NCBI GenBank assembly: GCA_030530145.1 | Contig: JAUMVN010000007.1 | Coordinates: forward strand, 1-64,000 | Reading direction: 5' to 3' | Source: Coriobacteriia bacterium | GTDB taxonomy: Bacteria; Actinomycetota; Coriobacteriia; Coriobacteriales; Atopobiaceae | Length of the DNA stretch: 64,000 bases | In this document: piece after piece, positions 8,308 through 17,146 of the stretch | Position numbering within the stretch: the stretch's first letter is position 1 | Layout: every line of letters begins with the position of its first letter | Translations under genes and position numbers: made by a program | The notes under the pieces: model-generated | The model's database searches: none | Seen by the model: only the letters and a program-made list of their open reading frames with translations | What the model was told of the DNA's origin: nothing

Positions 8308-8844
8308 CTAGAAGTTCTCGGCCGTGATCTCGAAGTAGGCCTGCGGGTGGTTGCAGACGGGACAGACGTCCGGAGCCTTGGTGCCCACGACGATGTGGCC
8401 GCAGTTGCGGCACTCCCACACCTTGACCTCGCTTTTCTCGAAGACGGCGGCCGTCTCGACGTTCTTGAGAAGGGCGCGGTAGCGCTCCTCATGGTGCTTC
8501 TCGATGGCGCCGACCTGGCGGAACTTCTCGGCGAGCTCGGGGAAGCCCTCCTCTTCAGCGGTCTTGGCGAACTCGTCGTACATGTCGGTCCACTCGAAGT
8601 TCTCACCGTCGGCTGCGGCGCCGAGGTTCTGGGCTGTGTCGCCGATACCCTCGAGCTCGCGCAGCCACATCTTGGCGTGGTACTGCTCGTTGGCGCTCGT
8701 CTTGCGGAAGATCTCGGCGATCTGCTCGAAGCCCTCTTTCTTTGCCACGGAGGCGAAGTAGACGTACTTGTTCGTCGCCTGAGACTCGCCGGCAAAGGCC
8801 GCCTGCAGGTTCTTCTCGGTCTGGGTGCCCTCGTACTTACCCAT
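8308..8844 (-). CDS. rbr: Rubrerythrin
   Basis: The 178-aa non-haem iron peroxidase detoxifies hydrogen peroxide in anaerobes using electrons from NAD(P)H-linked carriers. The N-terminal ferritin-like four-helix domain (~1-135) carries the diiron ligands, seen as [18 protein letters not shown] and EKHHEERY. The C-terminal rubredoxin-like domain has two Cys pairs in CRNCG and CPVCNHPQ (~145-170) for the Fe(Cys)4 site. Length and domain order are those of classical rubrerythrin. Ribosome binding site GAGAGGGG precedes ATG 8844, and a -10-like TATAAC (minus, 8915-8920) lies further upstream. It is monocistronic. Confidence 0.95.
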   Translation of the reverse strand: MGKYEGTQTEKNLQAAFAGESQATNKYVYFASVAKKEGFEQIAEIFRKTSANEQYHAKMWLRELEGIGDTAQNLGAAADGENFEWTDMYDEFAKTAEEEGFPELAEKFRQVGAIEKHHEERYRALLKNVETAAVFEKSEVKVWECRNCGHIVVGTKAPDVCPVCNHPQAYFEITAENF

Positions 8845-9026
8845 GCATAACCCCTCTCAACTGGGAAAACAATGTGCCAATTGAGCCAGCAGCCCCTCGC
8901 TGCAGACTCATTTTTGTTATACCCCGCCGAGAGCTTTCTGGGGCGCGAATCCCGCCGAGACGCCCTCTTCGGACTGGCCGAATGGCGCCACGGAGCGCAG
9001 TCAGCACGTCCAACGAAGTCGGCCCG

Positions 9027-9139
9027 ACTTTTCCCGCTTTAAAATTGGAATCGTGAAGTATCAAGGGCCAATTTGGCTGCATTTATCCAGTTGGCAAGTA
9101 AGGGATACTCGCCGAATCCAATTTTAAAGCGGGAAAAGT
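9027..9139. repeat. Nested inverted repeat, core family 'CCAGTTGGC', copy B
   Basis: Perfect 23-nt inverted arms lie at 9027-9049 (containing CCCGCTTTAAAATTGGA) and 9117-9139. An inner pair, AGTATC and GATACT (9057-9062, 9104-9109), and a core containing GCATTTATCCAGTTGGC follow the same plan as the element at 1255-1397. It sits in the 441-bp gap between nfnB and rbr. Apart from this element, the nfnB terminator and the rbr upstream region, I see nothing else in that gap. Confidence 0.75.
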
Positions 9140-9204
9140 TGGCTGAACCGGCCCCAAGCCGCTCACTCCTCCCCTATCGCGGTGCCCAAACCCCTTTGCC
9201 TACG

Positions 9205-9254
9205 CAAAAAAACGCCGGGCCCGTGCTCACAAAGAAGCGCAGGACCCGGCGTTT
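9205..9254 (-). terminator. Intrinsic terminator after nfnB
   Basis: On the - strand AAACGCCGGGTCC pairs with GGGCCCGGCGTT across a ~20-nt loop and is followed by TTTTTTT (plus-strand A run at 9206-9212). Confidence 0.8.
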
Positions 9255-9285
9255 CGCGCGGAATTGGCCCGTCTGGAAAGAAACC

Positions 9286-10701
9286 CTACTCGGCGGCGCC
9301 CGTCAGGCTCGCGGTGATGGACGCGGCGGCCTTCTTGCCGGCGCCCATGGCCAGGATGACGGTCGCGGCACCGGTGACGATGTCGCCGCCGGCCCAGATG
9401 CGCGGGTCGGTCGTCTGGCCGGTCTCCTCGTCGGCGACGATGTAGCCCCACTTGTTGAGCTCCATCTGACCGCCGATCTTGGCCGCGAACGGGTTGGCGT
9501 TGGTGCCGATGGCGGAGATGGCCACGTCGCAGGGGATCTCCTCGATGGCGCCCTCGATGGGCACGGGACGACGGCGGCCGGAGTCGTCGGGCTCGCCGAG
9601 CTCCATCTTCTGCACGCGCACGGCGCAGACGGTGCCGTCCTCGCCGGCCACGAACTCGAGCGGCGAGACAAGCGGCATGACCTCGACGCCCTCAGCCTTG
9701 GCGTGGTGCAGCTCGGCGCGACGGGCGGGCATCTCTTCCTCGGTGCGGCGATACGCGATGATGGCGTGCTCGGCGCCCAGGCGCTTGGCGGTGCGGACGG
9801 CGTCCATGGCCACGTTGCCGCCGCCGAAGACGACGACGTTCTTGCCGTGCTTGGTCGGCGTGTCGTACTCGGGGAAGTTGTTCGCCTTCATGAGGTTCAC
9901 GCGAGTGAGATACTCGTTGGCGAAGAAGACATTGGGCAGGTTCTCGCCGGGGACGTTGAGGAACTTGGGCAGGCCGGCGCCGGTGGCCACGTAGATGGCA
10001 TCGAAGCCCTCCTCGAAGAGCTCCTCGGCGTTGGTGATGTTGCCCACAACGGAGTTGTACTCGAAGTGGACGCCCATCTCCTCGAGGCCGTCGATCTCGC
10101 GCTTGACGACGGCCTTGGGCAGGCGGAACTCCGGGATGCCGTAGACAAGCACGCCGCCGCCGGTAAAGAAGGCCTCGAAGACGGTGACGTCGAAGCCGTT
10201 GCGGGCGAGCTCGCCGGCGCAGGTGATGCCGGAGGGGCCGGAGCCGACGATGGCGACCTTCTTGCCGTTCTTCGGGAGCATCTTGGGGGCGGAGGCCAGC
10301 TCAGGCTGGTCGCCGACGAAGCGCTCGAGCTGGCCGATGGCCACCGGCTCGCCCTTCTTGCCGCGGACGCACTTGCCCTCGCACTGGTTCTCCTGCGGGC
10401 AGACGCGGCCGCAGATGGCGGGGAGCATGGACTCCTCGCGGATGATGTCAAGCGCACCGCCGTAGTTCTTGGCGCGGATCTGCTCGATGAACTTTGGGAT
10501 GTTGATGTTGACCGGGCAGCCCTCGACGCAGAACGGGCGCTTGCAGTCCATGCAGCGCTCGGCCTCGGCCAGCGCCATCTCCTCGGTGAAGCCCTTGTCG
10601 ACGGGACGGAAGTCGCAGGCGCGCTCGGCGGCCGGCTCCTCGTTGTCGGCGGTACGGGGGGACTTCATGTCCGGGACAAAACGACCATTTACCTGTGGCA
10701 T
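9286..10701 (-). CDS. nfnB: NfnB-type subunit of ferredoxin:NADP oxidoreductase (GltD-like)
   Basis: The 471-aa flavoprotein belongs to the glutamate synthase small-subunit family. The N-terminal Fe-S region (CMDCKRPFCVEGCPVNINI, ~45-65, with later Cys around ICGRVCPQ) binds two 4Fe-4S clusters. Two Rossmann folds follow: FAD (VGSGPSGITCAGEL, ~145) and NADPH (FGGGNVAMDAVRTAKRLG, ~285). No large GOGAT subunit is nearby. Instead the partner just upstream is an NfnA-type subunit overlapping by 13 bp. That pairing is the known layout of NfnAB, which couples NADH and reduced ferredoxin oxidation to NADP reduction by flavin-based bifurcation. A stand-alone GltD reading is less likely. Confidence 0.85.
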   Translation of the reverse strand: MPQVNGRFVPDMKSPRTADNEEPAAERACDFRPVDKGFTEEMALAEAERCMDCKRPFCVEGCPVNINIPKFIEQIRAKNYGGALDIIREESMLPAICGRVCPQENQCEGKCVRGKKGEPVAIGQLERFVGDQPELASAPKMLPKNGKKVAIVGSGPSGITCAGELARNGFDVTVFEAFFTGGGVLVYGIPEFRLPKAVVKREIDGLEEMGVHFEYNSVVGNITNAEELFEEGFDAIYVATGAGLPKFLNVPGENLPNVFFANEYLTRVNLMKANNFPEYDTPTKHGKNVVVFGGGNVAMDAVRTAKRLGAEHAIIAYRRTEEEMPARRAELHHAKAEGVEVMPLVSPLEFVAGEDGTVCAVRVQKMELGEPDDSGRRRPVPIEGAIEEIPCDVAISAIGTNANPFAAKIGGQMELNKWGYIVADEETGQTTDPRIWAGGDIVTGAATVILAMGAGKKAAASITASLTGAAE

Positions 10702-11531
10702 GCGCAGTTCGCCTCCTCATAGGCCTTGAGGGACTGGCCCTCCTCGGTACGGTATGCAGCCTGACGCGCGCGCAGGTCGTTCCAGTCGACCTTGGTGGCG
10801 TCGAAGTCGGGGCCGTCGACGCAGGCGAACTTCGTCTTGCCGTCGACCTCCACGCGGCAGCAGCCGCACATGCCGGTGCCGTCGACCATGATGGGGTTGA
10901 GCGACGCGGTGATGGGCGTGCCGTACTTCTCGGCGGTCATGGCCGAGAACTTCATCATCGGCACCGGGCCGACGCAGAAGACCTGCGAGACGGCCTTGTC
11001 CTGGAGCAGGCGCTCCAGCGGCGCGGTGACGACGCCCTGCTCGCCGTAGGAGCCGTCGTCGGTGGTGATGTGGATGTGCTCGTCGTCGAGCAGCTCACGG
11101 AACTGGTCCTCGAGCAACAGCAGGTCCTTGGTGCGCGCGCCCATGATGGCGTGGACCTCGTGGCCGGTCTCGACCAGGTGCTTGGCCACCGGGAAGGCGA
11201 TGGCCAGGCCGACGCCGCCGCCGATGACGGCGCAGGGGCCCTCGGCCATCTCGGTCGGGACGCCCAGCGGGCCGGTGACGTCCTTGATGGAGTCGCCCGC
11301 CTCGTAGGTGGACAGCATCTCGGTGGTCTTGCCGATCACCATGAAGATGAACTCGACCCAGCCCTCCTCGGGGTTCCAGCCCGCCAGGGTGAACGGCACG
11401 CGCTCGCCCGTCTCGTTGGCGCGCACCATGAGGAACTGGCCAGCATGGGCGTGCTTGGCCATCTTCGGCGCGTCGATGCGGAACTTGAACACCTTCTCAG
11501 AGAACTGCGTCTTTTCGAGGATCTTGTACAT
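10689..11531 (-). CDS. nfnA: NfnA-type subunit of ferredoxin:NADP oxidoreductase
   Basis: The 280-aa protein is of the sulfide dehydrogenase/dihydroorotate dehydrogenase electron-transfer type. A ferredoxin-reductase-like FAD domain (RVPFTLAGW, ~47) precedes an NAD-binding domain (VIGGGVGLAIAFPVAKHL, ~105). A C-terminal 2Fe-2S region follows, with clustered Cys in GTGMCGCCRV and FACVDGPDFD (~225-250). It would receive electrons from NADH and pass them with ferredoxin to the NfnB subunit, whose start overlaps its 3' end. Length matches NfnA (~280 aa). The start ATG 11531 follows GGAGAGGAG. Confidence 0.87.
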   Translation of the reverse strand: MYKILEKTQFSEKVFKFRIDAPKMAKHAHAGQFLMVRANETGERVPFTLAGWNPEEGWVEFIFMVIGKTTEMLSTYEAGDSIKDVTGPLGVPTEMAEGPCAVIGGGVGLAIAFPVAKHLVETGHEVHAIMGARTKDLLLLEDQFRELLDDEHIHITTDDGSYGEQGVVTAPLERLLQDKAVSQVFCVGPVPMMKFSAMTAEKYGTPITASLNPIMVDGTGMCGCCRVEVDGKTKFACVDGPDFDATKVDWNDLRARQAAYRTEEGQSLKAYEEANCACHR

Positions 11532-11723
11532 TAACGAAACTCCTCTCCTGCGTTTCTCTTGCCATGCAGGTGCCGCGGCGATTCCCCCACGAAGTCGAGC
11601 GACCCCTCCAAACTGCGTTATTGTACCGCGCCGGCCGCGCGCGACCTAATGGATTGGCCGTCTGCAGGCGCAGGGGCGCCGCTGGCGGTATTCGCGGCGG
11701 ACAGGCTCGAAACTACCGGAAGG

Positions 11724-12716
11724 CTACTGGAGCGGAGGCATCGGCTTCCAGTCGGGGTCGTGCAGGATCCTGCGCGACTCCTTGTAGCCGGCCCAAAGGC
11801 GCGCCCAGCCGCTCTTCAGGTGGCTGCGGTCGACGATCAGGATGCGCAGCAGCTCCTTGGCGAAGTTGGCGATGGTGCCCACCGCGTAGAGCACGGGATT
11901 GTAGTCGCCGTACACCTGGAAATACCTGGCCAGATACCCACGGTTGCGCGTGATGTAGTAGCGCGTCATGTCGCTCGCGGAGTTGAGCTGACGCACGCTG
12001 CCGATCTCTTTGTTGGCGACCTCGCGACGACGGCTGAGCACGTAGTCGGGCACGTAATACACGTCGGTGACCTTGCTCGCCACGTACCCGAAGCACGCGT
12101 CGTCCAGGTAGATAAAGAATCGCGGATCGGGCAGCCCGGCTTTCTGGACCACGCGCCTCGAGAAGAAGCTCCCCTCGAAACAGAGCACGTTCGCGAGCTT
12201 GTAGCGCTCGCCGGCGCGCCAGCTGTCGCGCGAGAACGGGTTGTAGATGGCCAGGCCCGTCCAGAACCGATGCTGCCAGAAGAAATGGCCCCCGTCGAAG
12301 TCGCGGCGCAGCCCCATAACGGCGTCGGCCTCCTCGGACCAGCGGCCCAAAACAGCCAGACCGTCCGGCTCGACGGCCACGTCGTCGTCCATCACCCAGA
12401 ACCACTCGGCCCCGAGCTCGTACGCGCGCCGCACGCCCTCCGAAAAGCCGCCGGCGCCGCCGGTGTTCTCCGCCATGGGCACGTAAACCACGCGAGACGT
12501 GCCGCCCTCAGCGTCCGGGTCATCCTCCGTGGGACCCCACAGCGAGTTGGCCCGCGCCTCGAAGCCCCGTACGATATCGGCCGTGAGCTGCGCGTTCTCG
12601 TTGTCCACGACCACCACGCGCCACGGCGCGACCGTCGACTTCTCGATGGAGTCGAGCAGCTTCGACAAGAGCTCCTGGCGTTTGAACGTGACGATGACGA
12701 TGGCGGGGCGATTCAT
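11724..12716 (-). CDS. Family 2 glycosyltransferase (GlfT2/rhamnosyltransferase-like)
   Basis: The 330-aa GT-A fold enzyme probably transfers a sugar from a nucleotide donor during surface polysaccharide synthesis. AIVIVTFKRQELLSKLLDSI marks the N-terminal nucleotide-binding start. VVVDNEN (~36) and EWFWVMDDDVAVEPDG (~105) give the metal-binding DxD. GGAGGFSEG lies between them as in galactofuranosyl- and rhamnosyltransferases. ATG 12716 starts the conserved fold; the longer in-frame extension overlaps the divergent neighbour and is not used. Only 87 bp separate its start from the divergent glycosyltransferase at 12804, so they may share a control region. Donor and acceptor are unknown. Confidence 0.85.
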   Translation of the reverse strand: MNRPAIVIVTFKRQELLSKLLDSIEKSTVAPWRVVVVDNENAQLTADIVRGFEARANSLWGPTEDDPDAEGGTSRVVYVPMAENTGGAGGFSEGVRRAYELGAEWFWVMDDDVAVEPDGLAVLGRWSEEADAVMGLRRDFDGGHFFWQHRFWTGLAIYNPFSRDSWRAGERYKLANVLCFEGSFFSRRVVQKAGLPDPRFFIYLDDACFGYVASKVTDVYYVPDYVLSRRREVANKEIGSVRQLNSASDMTRYYITRNRGYLARYFQVYGDYNPVLYAVGTIANFAKELLRILIVDRSHLKSGWARLWAGYKESRRILHDPDWKPMPPLQ

Positions 12717-12803
12717 AGAGGCGCGCGTCCAATCGGTTTGGCGGTAACGCTGACTTATTATAGGGGAGCCCGCACGACCGCGGGCCTGCGCCGAGGAGGG
12801 CAC

Positions 12804-13913
12804 ATGACCAGCATCAAACAAGGGACCGTCTCTGTCGTCGTTCCCATGTACAACGTGGCCGCCACGCTCGAACAATGCCTAACGAGCATCGAGTCGCAGA
12901 CCTACGGCGACCTGCAGATTATTTGCATGAACGACGGCTCGACCGACCTCAGCTCGGACATCGCGCACGCGCACGCCGCGCGCGACGGGCGCATCGTCGT
13001 GGTGGACAAGCCCAACGAGGGCTATGGCGCCACCGTCAACCGCGGCATCGCGATGGCCGACGGCGCGTGGATCGCCATCGTCGAGCCAGACGATTACCTC
13101 GAGCCGACCATGTACGAGCAGCTCGTGGCCAGCGCCGCGGCTGTGCAGGACGCGTCCGGCCGCGCCGTCGACGTCGTCCGCTGCGCGTACTGGCGCGTGT
13201 TCGCCGACGCCTCGGCCGACTCAGGCGAGACGCGCGCAAGCTGCCCCTATATCCACCGCGTGAACCCCGCGTCGCAGCCCTTCGCCATCGGCGACAGCAT
13301 CGAGCTTTTGCTTCACCATCCTGCCATCTGGGCCGGCATGTACCGCCGCGAGTTTCTTGCCAAGAAGGGCATCCGCTTCAAGGAGGTCCCGGGCGCCGGC
13401 TGGACCGACAACCCGTTCCTCATCCAGACGCTCTGTGCGACCGACGCCATCGCCTACGTCGACGAGGCGCTCTACGACTACCGCGAGCACGACCTCAACG
13501 ACGCCGAGGCGCTCGCCGCGCGCTCGCCACTCGTGCCCCTCACGCGCTGGAACGAGATGATGGACGCCGCTGAGGCCCTCAGCGTCACGGACACCCGCGT
13601 CCTCGACGCCCTCGCGCTGCGCGGCGTCAACTACGCGATCATCACCGCGAGCGCCGCAGACCCGAATGACGCCCAGGTCAGCGACCTTATAAAGAAGTCC
13701 ATGGCACGCCTCGACCCCGAGCGCGTCTTTGGCCTGGCTGCGCTCTCGGGCGGCGCGAAGCAGCAGTTCGCGCGCATCCGCGGCATCGAGGCCCCGCGCG
13801 AGAACAAGCTCGCGCGCCTCGGCTACCTTGTGGGCGAGGCCGCCTATCGCGTGCGCACGAACGGCGCGGGCTTCGTCGTCAAGAACGTGAGGAGCCGACT
13901 CAACCGGCTATAG
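12804..13913 (+). CDS. Family 2 glycosyltransferase
   Basis: The 369-aa GT-A glycosyltransferase has VSVVVPMYNVAATLEQCL at the N-terminus, MNDGSTDLSSD (~45) and the metal-binding IVEPDDYLEPTMY (~95). The C-terminal ~150 residues are helical and not recognised. Start ATG 12804 is set by GAGGAGGG 3-4 nt upstream; longer in-frame starts overlap the divergent gene. It is divergent from the 11724-12716 glycosyltransferase and convergent with a third at 14005-15060. The three together suggest a small glycan assembly locus, although no flippase or polymerase is visible. There is no signal peptide, so it acts on the cytosolic side. Confidence 0.85.
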   Translation: MTSIKQGTVSVVVPMYNVAATLEQCLTSIESQTYGDLQIICMNDGSTDLSSDIAHAHAARDGRIVVVDKPNEGYGATVNRGIAMADGAWIAIVEPDDYLEPTMYEQLVASAAAVQDASGRAVDVVRCAYWRVFADASADSGETRASCPYIHRVNPASQPFAIGDSIELLLHHPAIWAGMYRREFLAKKGIRFKEVPGAGWTDNPFLIQTLCATDAIAYVDEALYDYREHDLNDAEALAARSPLVPLTRWNEMMDAAEALSVTDTRVLDALALRGVNYAIITASAADPNDAQVSDLIKKSMARLDPERVFGLAALSGGAKQQFARIRGIEAPRENKLARLGYLVGEAAYRVRTNGAGFVVKNVRSRLNRL

Positions 13914-14004
13914 CGGCCGCCGCCCCGGCTGCCGGCGAGAAGCTCCCGGCGGCCCCGGCTCCGCCAGTCGACCGCCCGCCAACCGGCGTCCGCCGCCCGC
14001 TGCC

Positions 14005-15060
14005 CTAAATGAACGCGTCCGGCGTGAGCGTAGCCGGCGCGCCGCGCCGCACCATCGAGAGCAGGCGCGCCTGCACCATGGCCATCTGCACGTTCTGCGA
14101 CTTGATCGGCCCGATAAGCGCCCTCGACGCGTTGTCGCGCGGCTGGGCGACGCTCGCCGCGAACTGCGCGCGCTCCCCGCCGATCATCCGCCCCACAAGG
14201 GCGCGAGCAGCCTCGCCGCCCTCGGCGCAGGCCATCTCGACGCACAGCGAGAGCATCTCGATGTAGCGGCTCTGCAGCGTCCCCATGCTCGCCGGGTCGC
14301 CCTCGAAACCCCAGTCGACGTACAGGCTGCGGATCTGGTCGTAGGCGGCCTCGACGCGCCCGAACAGCTCGTCGGCGGCGTCGACCCCGACCTTCTCGCC
14401 AAGCGCGCGGCTTACGCGGTAGCCGGACCCGCCGAACGACACCCGCTCAACATCGCGCAGGTAGGACATAGAAAACGAATGGTCGTCGCCCGTCCCGGAA
14501 TCGAAACGGCACCCGACCTCGACCGCCCGCGCGCGCTCGAACAGCTTCGCGCTCGCCGGCGCCAGCCTGCCCGTCGAGAAGTGCCTCCAGGCCTCCGACC
14601 GGAAGTCGTGCTGCAGGAAATAGACCTTCTCCTCGTCGTCGCAATCGAGCTCCACGGTGCGGCGCGGCATGACGACCTCGGCGCTGAAGCCGCCGACCAC
14701 GAGCTGCGAGTGGTTCTTCTCGGCAAGCGAGACGAGCTTCTGCACGTAGGTCGGCTCGTACCAGCCGTCGGCGTCCATGACCAGCAGATAGTCGCCGCGC
14801 GCACGATCGAGCGCCAGGTCAAGGGCCGTTTCTCGGCTGCAAGCGGGCACATGCTGGACCACCACGCGGATGTCGCGCTCGGAGGCGACGTCGAGCATCC
14901 GGCCGGTCCCGTCCTCCGACGCCGGCTCCACCACGACCAACTCGATGTCGTGCATCGTCTGGTTCTGCACGCTCTCGACCGCGCGCCGCAGCGTCGTCTC
15001 GGCATTGTGCGCGCTCATGAGCACGGACACCTTAGGCGAAGTTGGAGAGAAGTGCGACAA
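14005..15060 (-). CDS. Family 2 glycosyltransferase
   Basis: The 351-aa GT-A enzyme shows KVSVLMSAHNAETTLRRAV near the N-terminus, LVVVEPASEDGTGRML (~40) and the metal-binding LVMDADGWYEPTYVQ (~90). I place the start at TTG 15060 because GGAGG lies 6 nt upstream; a GTG at 15087 opens the same frame 9 codons earlier without a ribosome binding site. The C-terminal third has no recognised motif. It lies downstream of a terminator that closes the 15237-16058 gene and is convergent with the 12804 glycosyltransferase. Substrate is unknown. Confidence 0.82.
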   Translation of the reverse strand: MSHFSPTSPKVSVLMSAHNAETTLRRAVESVQNQTMHDIELVVVEPASEDGTGRMLDVASERDIRVVVQHVPACSRETALDLALDRARGDYLLVMDADGWYEPTYVQKLVSLAEKNHSQLVVGGFSAEVVMPRRTVELDCDDEEKVYFLQHDFRSEAWRHFSTGRLAPASAKLFERARAVEVGCRFDSGTGDDHSFSMSYLRDVERVSFGGSGYRVSRALGEKVGVDAADELFGRVEAAYDQIRSLYVDWGFEGDPASMGTLQSRYIEMLSLCVEMACAEGGEAARALVGRMIGGERAQFAASVAQPRDNASRALIGPIKSQNVQMAMVQARLLSMVRRGAPATLTPDAFI

Positions 15061-15149
15061 ATACGGCCTCCGCGAGCAACCCGACACCAGTCAAAATGAC
15101 CCAAACGCAATCATTATCAAGCTCGTTTATGCATACCTTGTGAGTAGAA

Positions 15150-15186
15150 GCGCCCTCCCCAAATCACCAGATTTAGGGAGGGCGCC
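15150..15186 (-). terminator. Terminator after the 15237-16058 gene
   Basis: GCGCCCTCCC pairs with GGGAGGGCGC, extended by AAATC/GATTT-like pairs around a short loop, then TTCTACTC on the - strand. Confidence 0.65.
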
Positions 15187-15236
15187 AAGGTCGGCGGCGA
15201 GCCGCCATGCATTCATTGCGGGGGGGGCGGGCCTCG

Positions 15237-16058
15237 TTACTGGACGAGCGTGCGCACCGCGATGCACAGCCACGTGCGGTCGATGCACTGGTAGCCCGTC
15301 TCGGCGGTCGAGCCGTCCTCGGCCTGCGCGGTCTCGGCGTACAGCGGGGCATCGAACGCCTGGTAGTTGTCCTCGCTCACGGAGGCCGCGGAATTAGCCA
15401 GCGCGATGAGCTCCTCGGCCGTCATATCCGTGCGGAGCTTCTTCAAAAGGCTGGTGTAATCGTCGACGAACGTGGAGGCGTTCGCCGTGGTCAGGGCCAT
15501 GATCTGGTCGAACACGTCCTCGCTCGCCACGACGACGTGCGAGAACTTGATGTTCGACGCGGCGTTGAGCGGCACCACGCACGCGGCCGCGCCCTGCGTC
15601 GCGCAGTAGTCGGAAAGGGTCGAGGCCACCTCGCCGGAGCCGACCTTGGTCTCGAGCGGGACGTTGACGACGCTCTCCTTCATGACCGTCGACGCCGAGC
15701 CGCTCTCGTCCTCGATGCTCACCCCCTCGAGCACGAGGATGCGCGCGCCGGTGATGGCCGTCGGGGTGTTCGGGTCGTCGGCGTCGGCCACGGTCAGGAA
15801 GAGCACCTTCGTGAAGGAGTTCTTCGAGATGGAGTAGTTCTCGTCCGTGATGCTCATGGAGGACTGGGCGCTCACCTGCTTGGAGAGGTCGGAGTCGCCC
15901 AGGCGCGTCTCCAGGGCCACGCGGTCGGCGACCTTCGTCACGATAAAGAACAGCGCCACCGCGACGACGGCGAGGACGACGCCTCCGATGATGTTCGTAT
16001 ACGGGCCCGGCGTCGGCACGTCGGTGCGCTCGAAGCGCTCGCGCTTCCTAAAGAGCAT
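15237..16058 (-). CDS. Membrane-anchored extracytoplasmic protein, possible degenerate LytR-CpsA-Psr fold
   Basis: The 273-aa protein has a short basic N-terminus, one membrane helix (IIGGVVLAVVAVALFFIV, ~23-40) and an outside C-terminal domain. From residue ~80 the order of segments (KVLFLTVADADD, ARILVLEG, VVNVPLETKV, HVVVASEDVFDQIMALT) loosely resembles an LCP domain, the family that attaches polymers to the cell wall. The conserved Arg/Asp residues of active LCP enzymes are not evident. The nearby glycosyltransferases fit a surface-polymer role, but this is inference. Two Cys near the C-terminus could form a disulfide. Otherwise the family is unrecognised. Confidence 0.65.
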   Translation of the reverse strand: MLFRKRERFERTDVPTPGPYTNIIGGVVLAVVAVALFFIVTKVADRVALETRLGDSDLSKQVSAQSSMSITDENYSISKNSFTKVLFLTVADADDPNTPTAITGARILVLEGVSIEDESGSASTVMKESVVNVPLETKVGSGEVASTLSDYCATQGAAACVVPLNAASNIKFSHVVVASEDVFDQIMALTTANASTFVDDYTSLLKKLRTDMTAEELIALANSAASVSEDNYQAFDAPLYAETAQAEDGSTAETGYQCIDRTWLCIAVRTLVQ

Positions 16059-16103
16059 GGAGAACCGCCTTCCCGTGCGGCTCTGCGCACGTGAGAATCC
16101 TTT

Positions 16104-17099
16104 TTACAACAGGATACCTAACGCGCACACCGCGAGTCCCGCGAGAACGGACAGACCGTAAACCAAAACGGTAACGACCGCGTTCTGGCGCAGGTCGGAG
16201 TTGGTGCGCCAGAGCACGAGGAGGCCGACGCCGCCCGAGGAAAGAAGCCCGGCGATCATCGGACCGCTCGCCAGCGTGCCGTCGAGGAAGAGCTCGGTGA
16301 TGGCAACCGACGCGCCGCAGTTGGGAATGAGCCCCACGATGGCGGCCAGGAAGGTGGCGCGCACCGGGTGGTCGGCGAGAAGGGCGCCGATCGTGTCCTC
16401 CCCCACGCCCTCGATGACGAGGCCGAACACGAGCGTGATCAGGAAGATGAACGCCGTGACCTGCACCGTGTGCACGAGCGCCGAGCGGACGATGCCCCAG
16501 GCGCCGTGATGGTGTGCGTGGCCATGGTGGCCGTGCGCGTGGTCATGCCCGTGCTTATGCGCGGCCCCGCGAGCATCCTCGTGCTTCTCGCCGTCGAGCC
16601 CCTCTTCCTCGGACTCCTCCTCGTCGAGATCCTCGCAGTGGCAGTGCTCGCGCTCGCAGAGCTCGTGGATGTGCGCGTGGCCGTCGCCCTCGCGGTGCAG
16701 CAGGTGCAGCGCCGCGTCGAGCGCGAGGCCCGCGACCAGGCCGCAGGCCACCTTGATGCCGATGATGGCGAACATGCGGCCCGCGTTCGCCTGGTGCGCG
16801 ACGAAGACGGGGATCATCTCGTCGGACGTGGAGAGGATGACGGCGACCAGGGTGCCCATCGTGACCACGCGGCCGGAGAAGAGGGTCGCCGCCATGGCCG
16901 AGAATCCGCACTGCGGAAGGGCCCCGAGCACCGAACCCGCGACGGGCCCGAGGGCTCCGGCGCGCTCGACGGTCTCCTGGATCTTGTGGCTGGCGGCGTG
17001 CTCGAGCGCCTCCATGGCCAGGTAGGTGACGAAGAGGAAGGGGATGAGCTTAAGGGTATCGATGACCGAGTCGGCAAGCACGTCGACGAGGAGTTCCAA
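16104..17099 (-). CDS. Putative manganese/metal permease (PF11449-like)
   Basis: The 331-aa integral membrane protein has two homologous halves of about five helices. Each half carries a related re-entrant-like motif: ALPQCGFSAMAATLFSG (~60) and LIPNCGASVAITELF (~255). A long cytosolic loop between them (~135-205) is very rich in His and acidic residues (HGHDHAHGHHGHAHHHG), typical of metal binding. This is the plan of the family annotated as putative manganese transporter or arsenic efflux protein; the substrate is not established. I start at TTG 17099 with AAAGGA ~8 nt upstream, because a longer frame would run into truA. Confidence 0.78.
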   Translation of the reverse strand: MELLVDVLADSVIDTLKLIPFLFVTYLAMEALEHAASHKIQETVERAGALGPVAGSVLGALPQCGFSAMAATLFSGRVVTMGTLVAVILSTSDEMIPVFVAHQANAGRMFAIIGIKVACGLVAGLALDAALHLLHREGDGHAHIHELCEREHCHCEDLDEEESEEEGLDGEKHEDARGAAHKHGHDHAHGHHGHAHHHGAWGIVRSALVHTVQVTAFIFLITLVFGLVIEGVGEDTIGALLADHPVRATFLAAIVGLIPNCGASVAITELFLDGTLASGPMIAGLLSSGGVGLLVLWRTNSDLRQNAVVTVLVYGLSVLAGLAVCALGILL

Positions 17100-17146
17100 A
17101 GCGAAGGTCCTTTCGGAAAATGAACGGTTGCGGCAACTGCCGCCGA

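Noticed and set aside
9286-10701. Annotation as glutamate synthase small subunit (GltD)
   Set aside because: There is no gltB nearby, and the upstream overlapping partner is NfnA-like, so NfnB is the better call.
13914-14004. Terminator between convergent glycosyltransferases
   Set aside because: The GC-rich sequence can pair weakly but has no T-run on either strand, so no terminator is called.
16500-16700. Separate His-rich metal-binding gene
   Set aside because: The His-rich run is an in-frame cytosolic loop of the metal permease, between its two membrane halves.
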